The notes under the pieces are model-generated. The model was given only the letters and a program-made list of their open reading frames with translations. It had not been told where the DNA came from and made no database searches. Position numbers and translations under genes: made by a program. This document shows, in pieces, positions 12,929-24,689 of a DNA stretch of 64,000 nucleotides (positions are counted from its first letter, which is position 1; every line of letters starts with the position of its first letter). The stretch comes from Oryzias latipes (Eukaryota > Chordata > Actinopteri > Beloniformes > Adrianichthyidae). The stretch lies in the NCBI RefSeq assembly GCF_002234675.1, contig NC_019880.2:20224789-20288788 (forward strand). The letters are read 5' to 3'.

Positions 12929-13260
12929 TCAGTATGAAACATATCTGAATAGTCTGTATTGGCCGGCATCCACCTGAGTTCATTTTAAAGATCCCTAAAT
13001 GTCCCGTCGTACCTAAAGGTAGACAAGATCAAACTTCCTGTAAAAAGTTCAGAAGAGGAGGATCCTTCGTTCAGACACTGTTATTGCACATGGGCTGGGG
13101 AGCGCATGTTGAACCCCAAAGGTTTCAACATCTAATCGTCTTCTTTAAATGGTTCTTGAAGAGTTTTTTTGTGATGTCCAACCATGTGTGTCCTGAAATT
13201 CGATCTTTGAGCTTCAATTATTTCTATTCACCATATTGGTGTTTTAATAGTATTTATTGA

Positions 13261-13266
13261 AATAAA
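13261..13266 (+). terminator. Candidate poly(A) signal of KCNK5
   Basis: AATAAA lies 333 bp after the KCNK5 stop codon. A second AATAAA at 14481-14486 could serve a longer 3' UTR. Which is used cannot be told from sequence alone. Confidence 0.5.
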
Positions 13267-14510
13267 GGAAGTGGTAGCTTTTTCTAAACAGCTGCAAGTT
13301 TGCTTTTTGAAATTGCGCAATTTAATCAACGAACAAACATAAGTCTAAATTAAGTATTTATAACTGCACTAAAGATTAGGCTTTAAAAAGGATTAAGGAG
13401 AGTCTTCATGTCGTCTTTCTTGTTTTATGAAGGGTTTGATATTTGATGTATTTGCTGTTTGAACTATAACAACTGAACTGTGACCATGAAGGAAGGGATG
13501 CTTCTGGTGAAGACGTCCACAAACTAGTGAGAAAGTTTAGATGAACAAACATTGCAAATAGAAGTAGGCTTTTAAAACACTGTATGTTGAGCTCAAGATA
13601 GTTTTGTCACTGTTCACTCATCAGTCAGGTTTATTGTGTTACTGCTGTGTGAAGACCACGTGACATCATCACTAATACCTGTGCTTACGTGGGACACAAC
13701 ACAACACTTTCTTTTTTTTGTCCTAGCGCTCTTCCACCTCATTGTTTTTACTTTGTAAATATCGGTCTGTTTTGAACCACAAGCACACAGGACTCAGCCT
13801 TACTACCTGTTTGGAGAGGCTGGCACCAGCACAACCGACTGAATTATCACTAAGCCAGACAATTGATCTGTGGCAGATCAATGCTAAGTTGAAGAACGGG
13901 CTAAAACATGAAGGTAGAGCTTGATTATTGCATAAAGTCCTAAAATTCTGATTACTCGTGCCCACACGTGTTTCAAATGTATTGCACAGGTTTAAAGTGT
14001 GGAGCTTTTCTTAAAGCCAATTGTAATTTGATGAATTTTCTCCCTTTATATTTGGTGTATCTACACAAAATACATTTTGTGATTTGGAATTTCGCCCTGT
14101 CAGAACAGCCTTCATTCAACTGTAAAGTGTTTACAGTGCAGCATAACAGCTGGTGAAAATGTTTTGTAGAAATGTAGCCGTTGCCACCGCTGATGATAGG
14201 TGCCTTTATTTTTGCACCTCTTCTGTGTTTCTTCACTCTTCAAATTTCATTAAAAATGCCTTTCTTTCCCACTGCTTCTTTTGCATTTCTGGCGGCATTG
14301 TTGTGCAGCAAAGGTACTTGTGGGGACCACATGTCGACTATGTGTCCAAACAATTAACAAAGAACACGCTAAACTGGTTGCTGCACTGTGTGTAAACTCC
14401 ATGTTGACTGCCATTTTTTTTGTAATTAAGTTATTTGTAGTTTGTTTTTGAGTACTATGAAAGCTGTATATTTAAAGTAAAATAAACAATCAAATTGTGG
14501 ATTTTCTTTT
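13267..14510 (+). other. Probable distal 3' UTR or flank of KCNK5
   Basis: AT-rich sequence with no recognisable gene or repeat, ending at the LINE tail at 14511. If the distal poly(A) signal at 14481 is used, all of this is 3' UTR. Confidence 0.35.
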
Positions 14511-14912
14511 TCCATCCATCCATCTTCTCTTCCTTCTGTAATGAGCAAGTTCATTACAGACACTTGTATTCAGGACCACGTACTTTCGGTCATGACCCAG
14601 GTGAATATTGGAAGAGGATTGACCGCATAACCACAGATGCCGCACCGACCTGCCTGTCAATCTCACGCTCCAGTCTTCTGTCTGTCGTGAACAAGACCCC
14701 AAGAAATTGAGACTCCTCCACCTGTGGCAGGGACACTCCACCCACCCAGAGAGGGCAGAATTTCTCCGGTCAACAACCACGGCCTCAGAGTTAGTGGTGC
14801 TGACACTCATCGCAGTCGTTTCACACTCTGCCGCAAACCGCCCCAATGTACACTGGAGGTCCTGACTCGAAGCCAACGAACCCCATCTGCAAAGAGCAGA
14901 GAGGAAATCCTG
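14511..14912 (-). mobile_element. Second short copy of the LINE at 1417-2640
   Basis: The minus-strand peptide LGRFAAECETTAMSVSTTNS matches the RFAAECEAAGTRVSTAKS stretch of the first copy, and the fragment again ends in a CCATCCATCC tail at 14513-14523. Frame breaks and the about 400 bp length show a dead 5'-truncated insertion. Confidence 0.65.
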
Positions 14913-14925
14913 AAAAAAAAATATT

Positions 14926-14985
14926 TTTACAAGGGATTGCATATTTGTAACAAAAATTCTTTTTACAAGGGATTGCATATTTGCA
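14926..14985 (+). repeat. Tandem 31-bp direct duplication
   Basis: The string TTTTTACAAGGGATTGCATA followed by TTTG and AAC is present twice in tandem, directly next to the broken 5' end of the LINE copy. It may be a by-product of that insertion. Confidence 0.6.
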
Positions 14986-15319
14986 ACTTCATTCTCTTTT
15001 ATAGTCTGAAGTTTTAAGATGTAGCTTTTATTTTGTCTTACACTTCGTGCAATAGTTCAGGGATATTGTGAAAAAACTCATTAGATGACATAAACACAGT
15101 GTTTATTTAATTTAACGGATTGTTGGGATAGGGACTGTGACAATTTTATTGTGGTGATAAACATGCCTCATTTAGTGTTTTTCACATAATAGTCTCACTG
15201 TGCACAGTGTCAGACTTATTGGGGCCAAAACCCAAAAAATTCTAAAAGAAAAATATTTTCATTGTAGCATCAATTTCGACATTCTGTGTGTCTAAAAAGC
15301 TTCGGACAGTAAGTTGTTC

Positions 15320-16150
15320 CGGTTTCATCAGCCATGAACAAGACGTCACTGGACGGACAAGAAGCCCCACCACAGCACCTTCAGGTTGGTGGTAGACAGT
15401 CAGGTGTTGCAGATGAACTTGTCTCAAAGTGTCATCAGCAGACTTGCATCAAGACTCTGAACTACTGTCAGAGTTTGGGACAGACCCAGGAGTGGAGCCC
15501 CCCCAGTGACAGACCACAACCATGACCAGAACTTAAGGACCTCTGACCTCAGACACGGTTTAGCAAACGCCACACTGCAGGCCCATTTACCAGATGGGAG
15601 TGGTACTCGGGTTTCCTGACTAACCATCCACGACTGACTCCACCATTTTTACTGGAATGACAGACGACCGCTGCAGGTGACTTCACTGACACCAAGACAC
15701 CGCCGTGAAAGTTTGTAGAGAAGACCATGTGACCTGGACGATGCAGCAACCGTCAACCGTCCTTGTTCACTGATGAGGGTCGGGTCACCTTCCACAGAAA
15801 TGGTGGTCACCAGTGTTGGTGAGCGAAACGCAGAGGTCAACATGGTCATCAGGGTTTGCTTTGTTGGAAGAGGAGCAACAGTCTGGACGGGGATGACCAG
15901 TCAGAGCAAAACCTATTTGGTTCTTAAAGACGGTCCAGTCAGTGCAGGTTCTGACCTCAGAGACATCATAGAACCATCATCGTCACCCAATGCCACCAGA
16001 ACACCCCAACTTTCTGTACAGGGATGATAATTCTCCACAACATGGAGCCAGAATTGTCAAATCTGGACTTCAGGATGTGGGCGTGGCCTCATATGGTTTA
16101 GCCAGCAATGTCCCCTGACCTGAACCCCATAGAGCAGAAATGTACTGAAT
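15320..16150 (+). pseudogene. Degenerate Tc1-like transposase
   Basis: Reading across frames gives typical Tc1/mariner transposase fragments: FTDEGRVTFHRNG, then a WTGMTSQSKTYLVL-type block, the degenerate catalytic stretch LYRDDNSPQHGARIVKSG, and MSPDLNPIEQ near 16110-16140. Several frameshifts and stops separate them, so no functional enzyme is encoded. Terminal inverted repeats were not located. Confidence 0.75.
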
Positions 16151-19100
16151 CCAGTTTATACTGATCAATTTAAAAAGGTCAGATTGTCTTAATAGGTGAG
16201 ATCACTTGAAGAGCACATAGGAGCCAGTTGGACAGTTGGTGAGATTGTTTTAATTTCATGTTTTCCTCCATTTTTATGTACCAGGCTAAGGCCACTCTGG
16301 AGTTCTGTTTAGAACGGTCCGATACATAGGTACCAGACCCGTTATGTCTGAGCAGAGCTGAGCTGGCCAACCCAGCTCTTCTTGGGATTTTAATTGTACG
16401 TGTTTGTCTCGTATGTTCCTCTCTAGGGCTGTCTCCTGTTGTGCTGAGTGGACTTATAAGCCAATACAATCAAATTACAATCAAATTACAACAAAGCCAA
16501 TGCTTTTGTTGTCCAGATTGATCAGAAAGCTCATCCCAAACAACTATGTTGAGCTGACACAGCTGTCACATGACCAATGTGGTCATGAATGGACTGAAAT
16601 CATCTGTTAAAGTTGGGACCAGAGGTGTGCTGCACCTAATTGTTTTCTTTCATGACATGTTTCAGACAGATGAAGCCAGCTCATCCTCAAACTGCTTGCC
16701 AACTTCGCCTGAAATGAAGCAACACAAACGAATTTCCTCCTCTGAGAAGAATCAATCCCATAGCAAACTTTCCTGGGGAGGGCTGAGATAACCCCTGTGA
16801 AGAAATCATCTTATCAAGTGCAGACATAGCTATTTTCTTTGCCTCATGGTCTGAAGGTTTGTTTTAAGCATTTTAAAAGGACGAAGCTGCCTAGCTCCCA
16901 CTTCTTGCATGCTATCTGCAGAGGTTGTGACTGTAAAAGACATCAGACAAACTCCCTGAGACATCTGTAATTCACATGTTGGATAAACTCTTTAGTTTTC
17001 AGGATGCTAATAACATTTGTTAGCATAAGAGGAGTTCCACCGCCATTCCTGGACGTCAGTCTGTCTCTGAAGTGCACACCAAGCTCATCATCAGATGTTT
17101 GGTATGCACCTGATGATACATGTATGCCTCACCCAACAACTTCTTCTTCATTGCCCTTTTTGTGCACGTGGCTCTTCTATGATTTTTGCAGAATCTTCTG
17201 TCTTCTTTGTGTTCTTCTCAGCATCAACGTAATTCGTCAATCTGCAGGTGTCGCTGTGGTGCTACTAACACAGCATCAATGCAGTCTTTTGACCCATGGT
17301 GGCCGTGATCGCCAGATTGACGTCTGATGATCGCTGGGCCCCCGACCCATGTCAACAGTCCTCGTCGAGTACCCGCACTGCTACGACTTCTAACCATGGG
17401 ACGGTGGCAGTGGGACGGCAGCACAGGGGCAGGAGGGTGGCAGTCTGACGTCGGCCAATCATCAGACCTTTTTGGGGACCTTGGACAATCTCAGTGAATT
17501 GTCACTCTGCTTCCTTCCTGCCACCCACCTGTCACTGGACAGGGGCGACCTCCAAATGTGCCCAGACAGCCACTCACTAATGTCAGAAAACTGTCTAATC
17601 AATATTTAATTTTGACTTTTTCGGCGTGTGAAAATGCGACTGGCGCCTCCTGACTATAGATGCTGCCACACGGCCAGCTGCTGAATTTGCTGAAAACGTG
17701 TTTTAGGTCGCCACGCGGTGGCATTTTGCGAAATGTGACGGCAGTCTTAGTGCCTCTGTTTGTCTAAGAGTGATCTGTGACTTAAAGTCAGTTTCTGTTT
17801 ATAAACCGTACTCTGGTATTGGAGTAGTCGTCCTCTTTTGCTGGACACACAGCATGGATCTCCTTTTTCTGTCAGTCATTTAGGTGATAGTCAGGTGTTA
17901 GTGCGTATGCCTGTTTGTTATTTTGAACAATTAACAAAACCTTTCACAAAAACCTTTATAATTATGTTGGTGCTGACAGCACTGCTATTTTAGCTCAGGT
18001 GTTTGGTTGGTTCTGCTTGGGTTTGGGTCTGGGCAGCGTTTTTCTCCCTTGGCCCCCAGCAGTGGCGTGTCAGACCCCTGGCACTGGTGGAAGCTCGTTT
18101 ATGGGTATTCCCAGTGTGGACCCCACCTGCTTCACCTGTGAAGTTAAGAAAGAATTTCTAATAAAAAACTAGAGAATGAAAATAAGGCTGCTTGTGCAAC
18201 ACAGTAATCACATATATTTACTGATTGATTCCAATTTAAATTCGTACGAAAAACAAGAAGGAGCTTGTTTGGTTGGTTGATTCTTGATCTTTAGATAAAA
18301 CAGTTTTCCTCCTTGGCCATGTTCCCTTTTCTGGGTCACCAGGGCTGCTCCCCTTCAGGTGTTCTGTCCCTGGGGAGTCGTCGGGACCACTCCTCTTCAT
18401 ATCTGTTGAGGAGGGGTTTGCCAAGTCACCCCTCCCTTCTGCTAGGCTGCAGGAACCCAAACTGTGTTCTGGGCTTATTTTTCTTTTCTGTTCCCATAGG
18501 TCCCCTCCTCTAGGGGTATTTGGGCATCTGGGAACTGCCTTTTTGGGGAGGGGTACTGTGAGGATTCTGTGGTTTAGTTTGTTTTTTTTGTTCTTGCTCA
18601 TGTTTTTGGGCCAAGTCTTGAACATGGAGATGGATGTCATAGGTCGTCTCGCACTCGGCCAAAGAAAATGGAGGACATGTTTTGTCTTTATGAGAGCAGT
18701 AACCTCAGATCAACAGACTGTTGTTGCTTCTTTATTTAGTATTGACGTTATTTTTAAATCTTCTCAAATGATTCATCTGGTTTATTTAACTGCTTTCAAT
18801 AACAACTGTTTTCTTTCAAGGGACTTTATAAAGAAATGAAGGAGAAATGAAAATGAGAAATTTCCAGGACATTTTTGCCGGTTATTTTCTCCTAATTCAG
18901 AACTTGATTCTGGTGCAGACAAATTGAAGTAAGACTCAGAAGACAAATCACTGGCCACTGAAACTGAAGCCTTTTAGCTTTTGGAGCGGCCACTTACAGA
19001 TCTGTGGGTTTAGAAGCCACCAGTCTGTGGATCTTTGCTCCTGTTCTGGACCCGACAGAAAATGAACAGCTGGTTAGCACATTTCCCCCCAGAAGCCAAA

Positions 19101-19242
19101 GGGTCAAGCCCTATTGATGACCCTGGATGGAAGAAGGCTGAAAAAGGGAAGACTCACCTACCAAATGTTCCCATGGAACCAAAAGGTTTATTGGGACCAG
19201 CGGTGGCCACAATGCAGAGCTAGTCAGAGGAGAAGAAAAGAC
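16151..19242. other. Unassigned intergenic DNA
   Basis: No exon-like or RNA-gene signal was seen. A run near 17280-17480 is richer in GC. The open frames of up to 134 codons (18236-18640, minus) have no recognisable similarity. Confidence 0.4.
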
Positions 19243-19422
19243 CTGGAGCCTCATTTATAAACGTTGCGTACGCACAAAAGAAGTCGTACGCCACTCTCTA
19301 CGCAATAGTTGAGATTTATAAAAAGCAAACTTGACGGGAAAATGTGCGGTCCTCCACGCAAGCTCTGACCCAGGCGTACGCACAAAAATGGGTGAAATGA
19401 GAAACGGCGACACCGTCGGCAG

Positions 19423-19626
19423 ATGGAAGAAACACGTGAAAGTGACAGTGTGTGCCAAATCGTGCTGGCATGTGCTGTGCTACACAATGTGGCACAGCTT
19501 AAAAACGTGCCTCTACCCCCTGGCGCTGATTGCTGTGTTGGCCCCGACCCTGAACCCCATCCCCACGCATTTGTGCCAAATGCTGCTGCTGTGCGCCAGC
19601 GTTTGGAAGTGATGCGTCGCTTATAA
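19423..19626 (+). pseudogene. Harbinger transposase, C-terminal remnant
   Basis: The segment QIVLACAVLHNVAQLKNV is characteristic of the C-terminal end of HARBI1-type DDE transposases, which cut and paste the element. The catalytic N-terminal and central parts are missing because only about 170 bp separates this from the left end of the element. It is not functional by itself. Confidence 0.75.
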
Positions 19627-19685
19627 AGAAAAAGAGGTGTGGAAAATATTATTTATTTAAGAATTCCCTCATCGTGCAGTTTATT

Positions 19686-20421
19686 TCAGTCAGTCTTGAT
19701 ATCGCCCAACTCCTTGGCCATCTCTCTGATTGAACTACTGACTTCCCTCTGCATTTCAAGGACTGCATCGGTGAGGACACGTCCACTGCTGGAGGGTTGA
19801 GAGCCGCGTGCCGTGGAGACGCTGGGTCCAGACGGCTGCTCAGCTGCAGCATCGTAACCACTGGCCCCGCTGGAACACCCAGCAACTAAAATAAAATTGT
19901 TCTATATTAATAATCTGTAATTGTGTAGCCTGCATACATGTGACTTGACTGCATTCATTTTAATTATTTCTCTTACCTGTGTCACCCTGACCCTGGCGCG
20001 TCGGCGTCCCCTCCGCCTCAGTCACCGAGGTGACTGAGGCGGAGGAGGACGCCGATAAGGGGGACTTAATAGGGATTCCCCAATAATAGCGGCCAGTTTC
20101 TCATCAAGAGGGGTCAGCTCCGGTCCCCCCACGTGGCGGACACACTCTGCCGATACAGCGCTAGACTTTTTTTTGCCTCGACTTTGATGTCCGATCATTT
20201 CTTTCATTTCTTTTTTATCTCGGCCACGGTCCGAGGTTGTGAGGCTACAGCATTTACGGCGTCTGCCACCGTTTGCCGCTCACGTGCCTTTTTGGCATTA
20301 GTAAGGCCACACTGGGCCCTCCAGACAACACTTTTCTCCTCTTTTCCACCTCGCCAACGATAACTTCTACTTCACATTGAGTGAAGTTACGTTTTTTTGA
20401 TTTCCTCTCTGTGTTTGCCAT
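19686..20421 (-). pseudogene. Harbinger Myb/SANT-like DNA-binding protein relic
   Basis: Starting at the ATG at 20421 the minus strand reads MANTERKSKKRNFTQCEVEV, and after a frameshift RERQTVADAVNAVASQPRTV and AEIKKKWKEMI: a Myb/SANT-like domain as in the second protein of Harbinger elements, which helps the transposase bind DNA and enter the nucleus. A downstream exon-like piece (about 19760-19686) reads VLEMQREVSSSIREMAKELG, then DIKTD and a stop. The frameshift in the domain and an early stop near 20022 indicate decay. Confidence 0.75.
20002..20054. repeat. 53-bp near-perfect palindrome
   Basis: The arms CGGCGTCC...CTCCGCCTCAGTCACC and GGTGACTGAGGCGGAG...GGACGCCG are inverted copies with one base of length difference and almost no spacer. 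It lies inside the Harbinger relic, after the Myb-like domain. Confidence 0.85.
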
Positions 20422-20676
20422 GATTTAGAAAGCCATGAATATTAATTTGTGGGCGTTTCACGGACTATTTATGGGCAACTATGGGCGTGTCATGTAGCCG
20501 CAAAAGCTGCGCTGCATTTAGAATCGGTTGTGATTTATAAAAGGAAAGATGCGTAGGATGTGCGTGCGCACGGTTTAATAAATCCGAATATTTCTGTGCG
20601 TACGCACGTCCTATGTTTCATCCGTACGCCACTTCTGACGCAAATCCTACGCAAAGTTTTATAAATGAGGCCCCTG

Positions 20677-23600
20677 GTTTGGTACTTGAACTCTGCTGTT
20701 GGTCAGCCTTAACCACAATCACACGACTAGAGTCATGGGAAACCCACAGAGCTAAAAGGCACGTCGGCCAAGAAGCTGTTTGCCCTGAAACTGGGGAGGC
20801 AGCCAGTCTGTAGAAGAAGAGACGTGTGCTCTGAGGAACGCCCACCCCTCCAAGAACTGTTCTCCTCAGTTTGGAGGGGTGGACATGGTCCTTCCAAAGG
20901 ATGTGCAGAAAATTTTAAATGGATAAATAATAATCAAAGCAGGAAACTTTATTTGTGTTTAAATCATCTGCAGTTTCAGGGATTTTTGTAAAACAGACGG
21001 GCGTGTCATGATCCCGCCAGACTTAATAGACCCAAATGCTGGAACCTGGAAGGAGACTCAGCAGACAATAAGGTAAGTGAAAAGCTTTTAATTCACGGTC
21101 TCAAAGTTGGGTTACGGAAGAAGGTGAATTTCAGGGTTCTTGCAACGGCCAGAAGATGAGGCTGGAGGGTCTTGACGGCAGCAACCGTGAGACGGAGAAT
21201 GAGCAGGAAGCACAGCGTGGGTGAGGAGCACGGATGATGGACAGCAACCAGATGAGCTCTCATGGGGTGAGTTCCTAAAGTCGAGCAAACAGACAAGGCG
21301 TTAGCGAGAGGCAAAACAGGCATGAGCAAAGACATGACGAGGCCAGACTAAGCACCGTAGGAGTACAACAAACTGGCGTTGAATACTGGTCCTGGATCTC
21401 CTTAAGAGGCTGCAGGCTGATGAGGTGAGAGGAAACAGCTGGTTGCGTCAGGTGTGGAAAACAGGAGGTGGCGGGAGTCTGACAGAGGCACCATGACAGG
21501 GCGCTGAGTATGAAGGAGTCCAATACCCCACAGAGGTGAGGTCGCAGTCTCTAACAATTCTTTGAGCTCAGAGAGCAAGGTGTACTTTTCATGTGAAGCT
21601 AAGGCACTGTTTTGCTTGACCTTTCAGATCCAAAGTGGTTGTGCGACCTAGCAGAGCTTGTTGCCCAACTGAATAAGAGACTGCAGAGACGCAATCTCAG
21701 CATTCCAGCATAAACTTCACCTCTGGAACAGGACAATCTCCCCTGCATTCCAGAGCGTTTCAGCCTCATTTTCAGTTTTGTCGTGCGCTCGGTTGGCCAT
21801 AGTAACTCGGTGAACTTCATGAACTTGACATCGGTCAAATTCATGAATGAACCAGCAGGCAGGTTTTGCCATGTTCGCCCATCCCTTAACCGCTGCTGTT
21901 GACGGTGCACCTCTTCATCTTCAGATGGACTTAATCGAGCTTCAGAGCAGCATGGGCCTCAGGTAGGAGTGCCAGGACTTTTAGCGACTGCTTCCCCGAC
22001 GTGATTCCACAGCTTCGACTTTGTTGCTGCCAGTATTATGTTGGTTTGGGACCAACTATCTGTGGGAACAGATGTCTTCTATCATGAAACAAGTCTGAGC
22101 TTAGATCATGAATGACTGATGACAACCTGGTTTTAGGCACAGGACCTAAAGCAGGTGTAGACCTGCTGACAGGGAAAACGATGTGAAACTCCAACATCAG
22201 GTAAACAGGTGAGCATTTGTGGTGACATGTTTTATTATCTTCAGTTTTTTTGTTTGTGTTGTTTTCTATTTTTAATTTTTGAATTACTGGACTGTTCTTG
22301 TGTTCAGAGAAGTGAGGCAACGATAAAAGACTGATGACTTATTTTATTACAGGTTTTGAAGGACATTCATCTTTCCTATGAGGTCCAAGGAGATCCCCCT
22401 GAATGAGAACGATGAGAACAGTTCTCCAGGACGTGAATGAATGGAAGGGCCACATCATCTAAATGTTGCCCTTGGAGAAAATGAGTTTGACCCCCTGGTA
22501 GATCTGTATATCTCAAATACAGTCAATGCAAGGTGACGTATGTTGAAGGACCGGGTTTATCTATTCTGAAGAGTTCCACAAAGCATCAGTAATCCCGTCT
22601 CCATGTCTGGATTCATGACATCATTCACAGACTCCCCCGGTGCGGTGGGCTTCACCGTCTGCTGCAGGAGCTGCATCTGAATGATGGCGCTTTCAGCACT
22701 ACTTCCTCCTGTGACCCAGTCTTGCTGTGTAACACGGTGAACAGTTTTTGTTGTTGTTTTTTGCTTGTGTTTGTGGAATCCCTTGAAGGGGCCATCTCAT
22801 TGCTGCTGGATTGGACACAGTTGTGCACTGGGGGGCGTGCCAATGAGAGACTTGTTTTAATGACCAGTGGGACATGACAGAAGATGGTTCTGAAGCGAGG
22901 ACATGACGGGGTGCTTCCTCCCAACTTATGGTTGTGCGAATGGCTGCCCAAAAACAGACAGACAGACAGCGCAGCGGATGGAGCGCAGTTGGAGGAGAAG
23001 CCACCAGATGACCAAGTGCCGGGACCGACAGCGGAGGAGTCCCTTCAGAGGAACGCTCACGGAGTGAAGCAGCTCCGGGTGAAGTGGCACTGGGATGGAT
23101 CCCAGAGGGGCGCCCTCTGAGTCAAGACAAACGAGTACTGGCCTGAACCGGAGCAGGAGCTGAACCAGGAGCCAGACAGCTGTTAGAGGGGAAGGTGACG
23201 TTGGAACGCAGAGGGGTGTGGTTGTGACCCGCCCCTCTTGGAGCTCTGTTGTTTTCTTTGGATAACCCTGGGAAGATTTTGTGCAGTCGCCAGAGCTGTT
23301 TTTTTTTTCAAAATTGCATGTTATTTGTGTTTGCATTGGTTTTACTATTTTAGTTTTATGTACTCATTGGGTTTTTTCTGTTTTTTTTAGGCAGAGGCTC
23401 CTGGCTCCAATGAACAGACATAGCAAAGACTCTACTAACTTTGTCCCATTCAATAAACTCTTGTGCTCCCTTTTGAACTGTGGTCCCGGGTGTCCTTTCT
23501 CCACACACATCCAAATCCAAGAATTCTGCGTGGCTACAGCTGTCCCGCATCAGTCAGAGGAGGAAAAAGTAGAAAATAAGAGTAAAATGACAGGAATTGC

Positions 23601-24689
23601 TGATTCCTGTTTGGTTGAATTCTTCACCAAAATTCAGATATGTGGGTTAGGGTCACCATGCTGCCAGACTTGAGTTGTTTCTCTGAATCAGCTGACAGAA
23701 GACCAACCTCTTTGCCACATCATTTTTGAAGACGTCCCAGACTTCTAAAAACACTGCTGAGTTCTGGCTTACATTTACTCCAACATTAGGAGAGGCTGCA
23801 CATGCCAGATGTTCTTCTCCTTTTTGGTGTTTTTCTGTACAGTTACCAGTATGAAGTCCATTGATATGGCTACTGTTGTAATATTGGGCTATAGAAATAA
23901 AACTGAATTGAAATGTATTCCAAATATGCAAAAATGTCGTGTCAGGGCAATCTATTAAAAGCAAACTCGTCATAAAATATTTGCAGTTTGGAAGATACAC
24001 TTATGTCATTTTTTTCTTTATGCTGTATAGCTTTAACTTTTCTATAGCTATATCTACAAGCTGGAGCTGTTGTAGAGATACGGACAAATAAAGGTAGATC
24101 CTTACACACTTCTGCAGAAACAGTAAAGGGTTACTTGTTACACGCGTTTGTCCAGGGATTTCCAATCATGAGTTCAGAGCACAGTCGTTCTGTCATTAAA
24201 ACATTTGGATCTAATAATTCTCTTTTTCACTGCATAACTTTTCTTCAGATGTACTTTGATAACAAGATTTAAAAAAATGCTTTTGAAATTATGATTAACA
24301 GAAAGCTATCCACACAATATTCAGATGTAGGAGAGTTAAAGGACTGAAAAATTAATGATTAGTGTCACAAGCAAGAGAAATTTCACACAACCCCGAAGAA
24401 GGTTACACAACAAGCTGGCAGGCATGAGGCAAAACTAACACATTATTGTGCATCTGGTGTGTCAATTTTCAAAAAGCTTTGAAGACCCACCCCAATCAAA
24501 ATGGAGTTTTTAGTGTTTTTAATGTGTTCTTCTAGCATTTCTCTCAAGATGGAGGACATATATATAAAAAAATTTAGATTTAAACTATTTCTGGGTGTTT
24601 TTTTACTCTGTGAATCAGGACCAGAAGAAAAAATGGCATTTGAAAAAGCATGTAGGTGTGACATAGGTGCTACAGTGGGCGGACCACAG
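20677..24689. other. Unassigned intergenic DNA with probable repeat debris
   Basis: No gene was recognised. The stretch 21000-21510, which begins near GTCATGATCCCGCCAGAC and ends near GGCACCATGACAG, has the look of a short inverted-repeat element. The stretch 22850-23500, with CAATAAACTCTTGTG followed by TGGTCCCGGGTGTCC, resembles the end of a long terminal repeat. Neither is firm. Open frames of up to 136 codons show no recognisable similarity. Confidence 0.35.

Larger units (their letters stand above)
19246..20673. mobile_element. PIF/Harbinger transposon relic with both element genes
   Basis: The ends are inverted repeats: GAGCCTCATTTATAAA on the left and TTTATAAATGAGGCCC on the right. 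A 3-bp CTG flanks both ends (19243-19245 and 20674-20676), the target length expected of this superfamily. Subterminal GTACGCAC/GTGCGTACG repeats are also present. Inside are a transposase C-terminus on the + strand (19423-19626) and a Myb/SANT-like gene on the - strand (20421-19686), arranged tail to tail. Most of the transposase is deleted. Confidence 0.85.
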
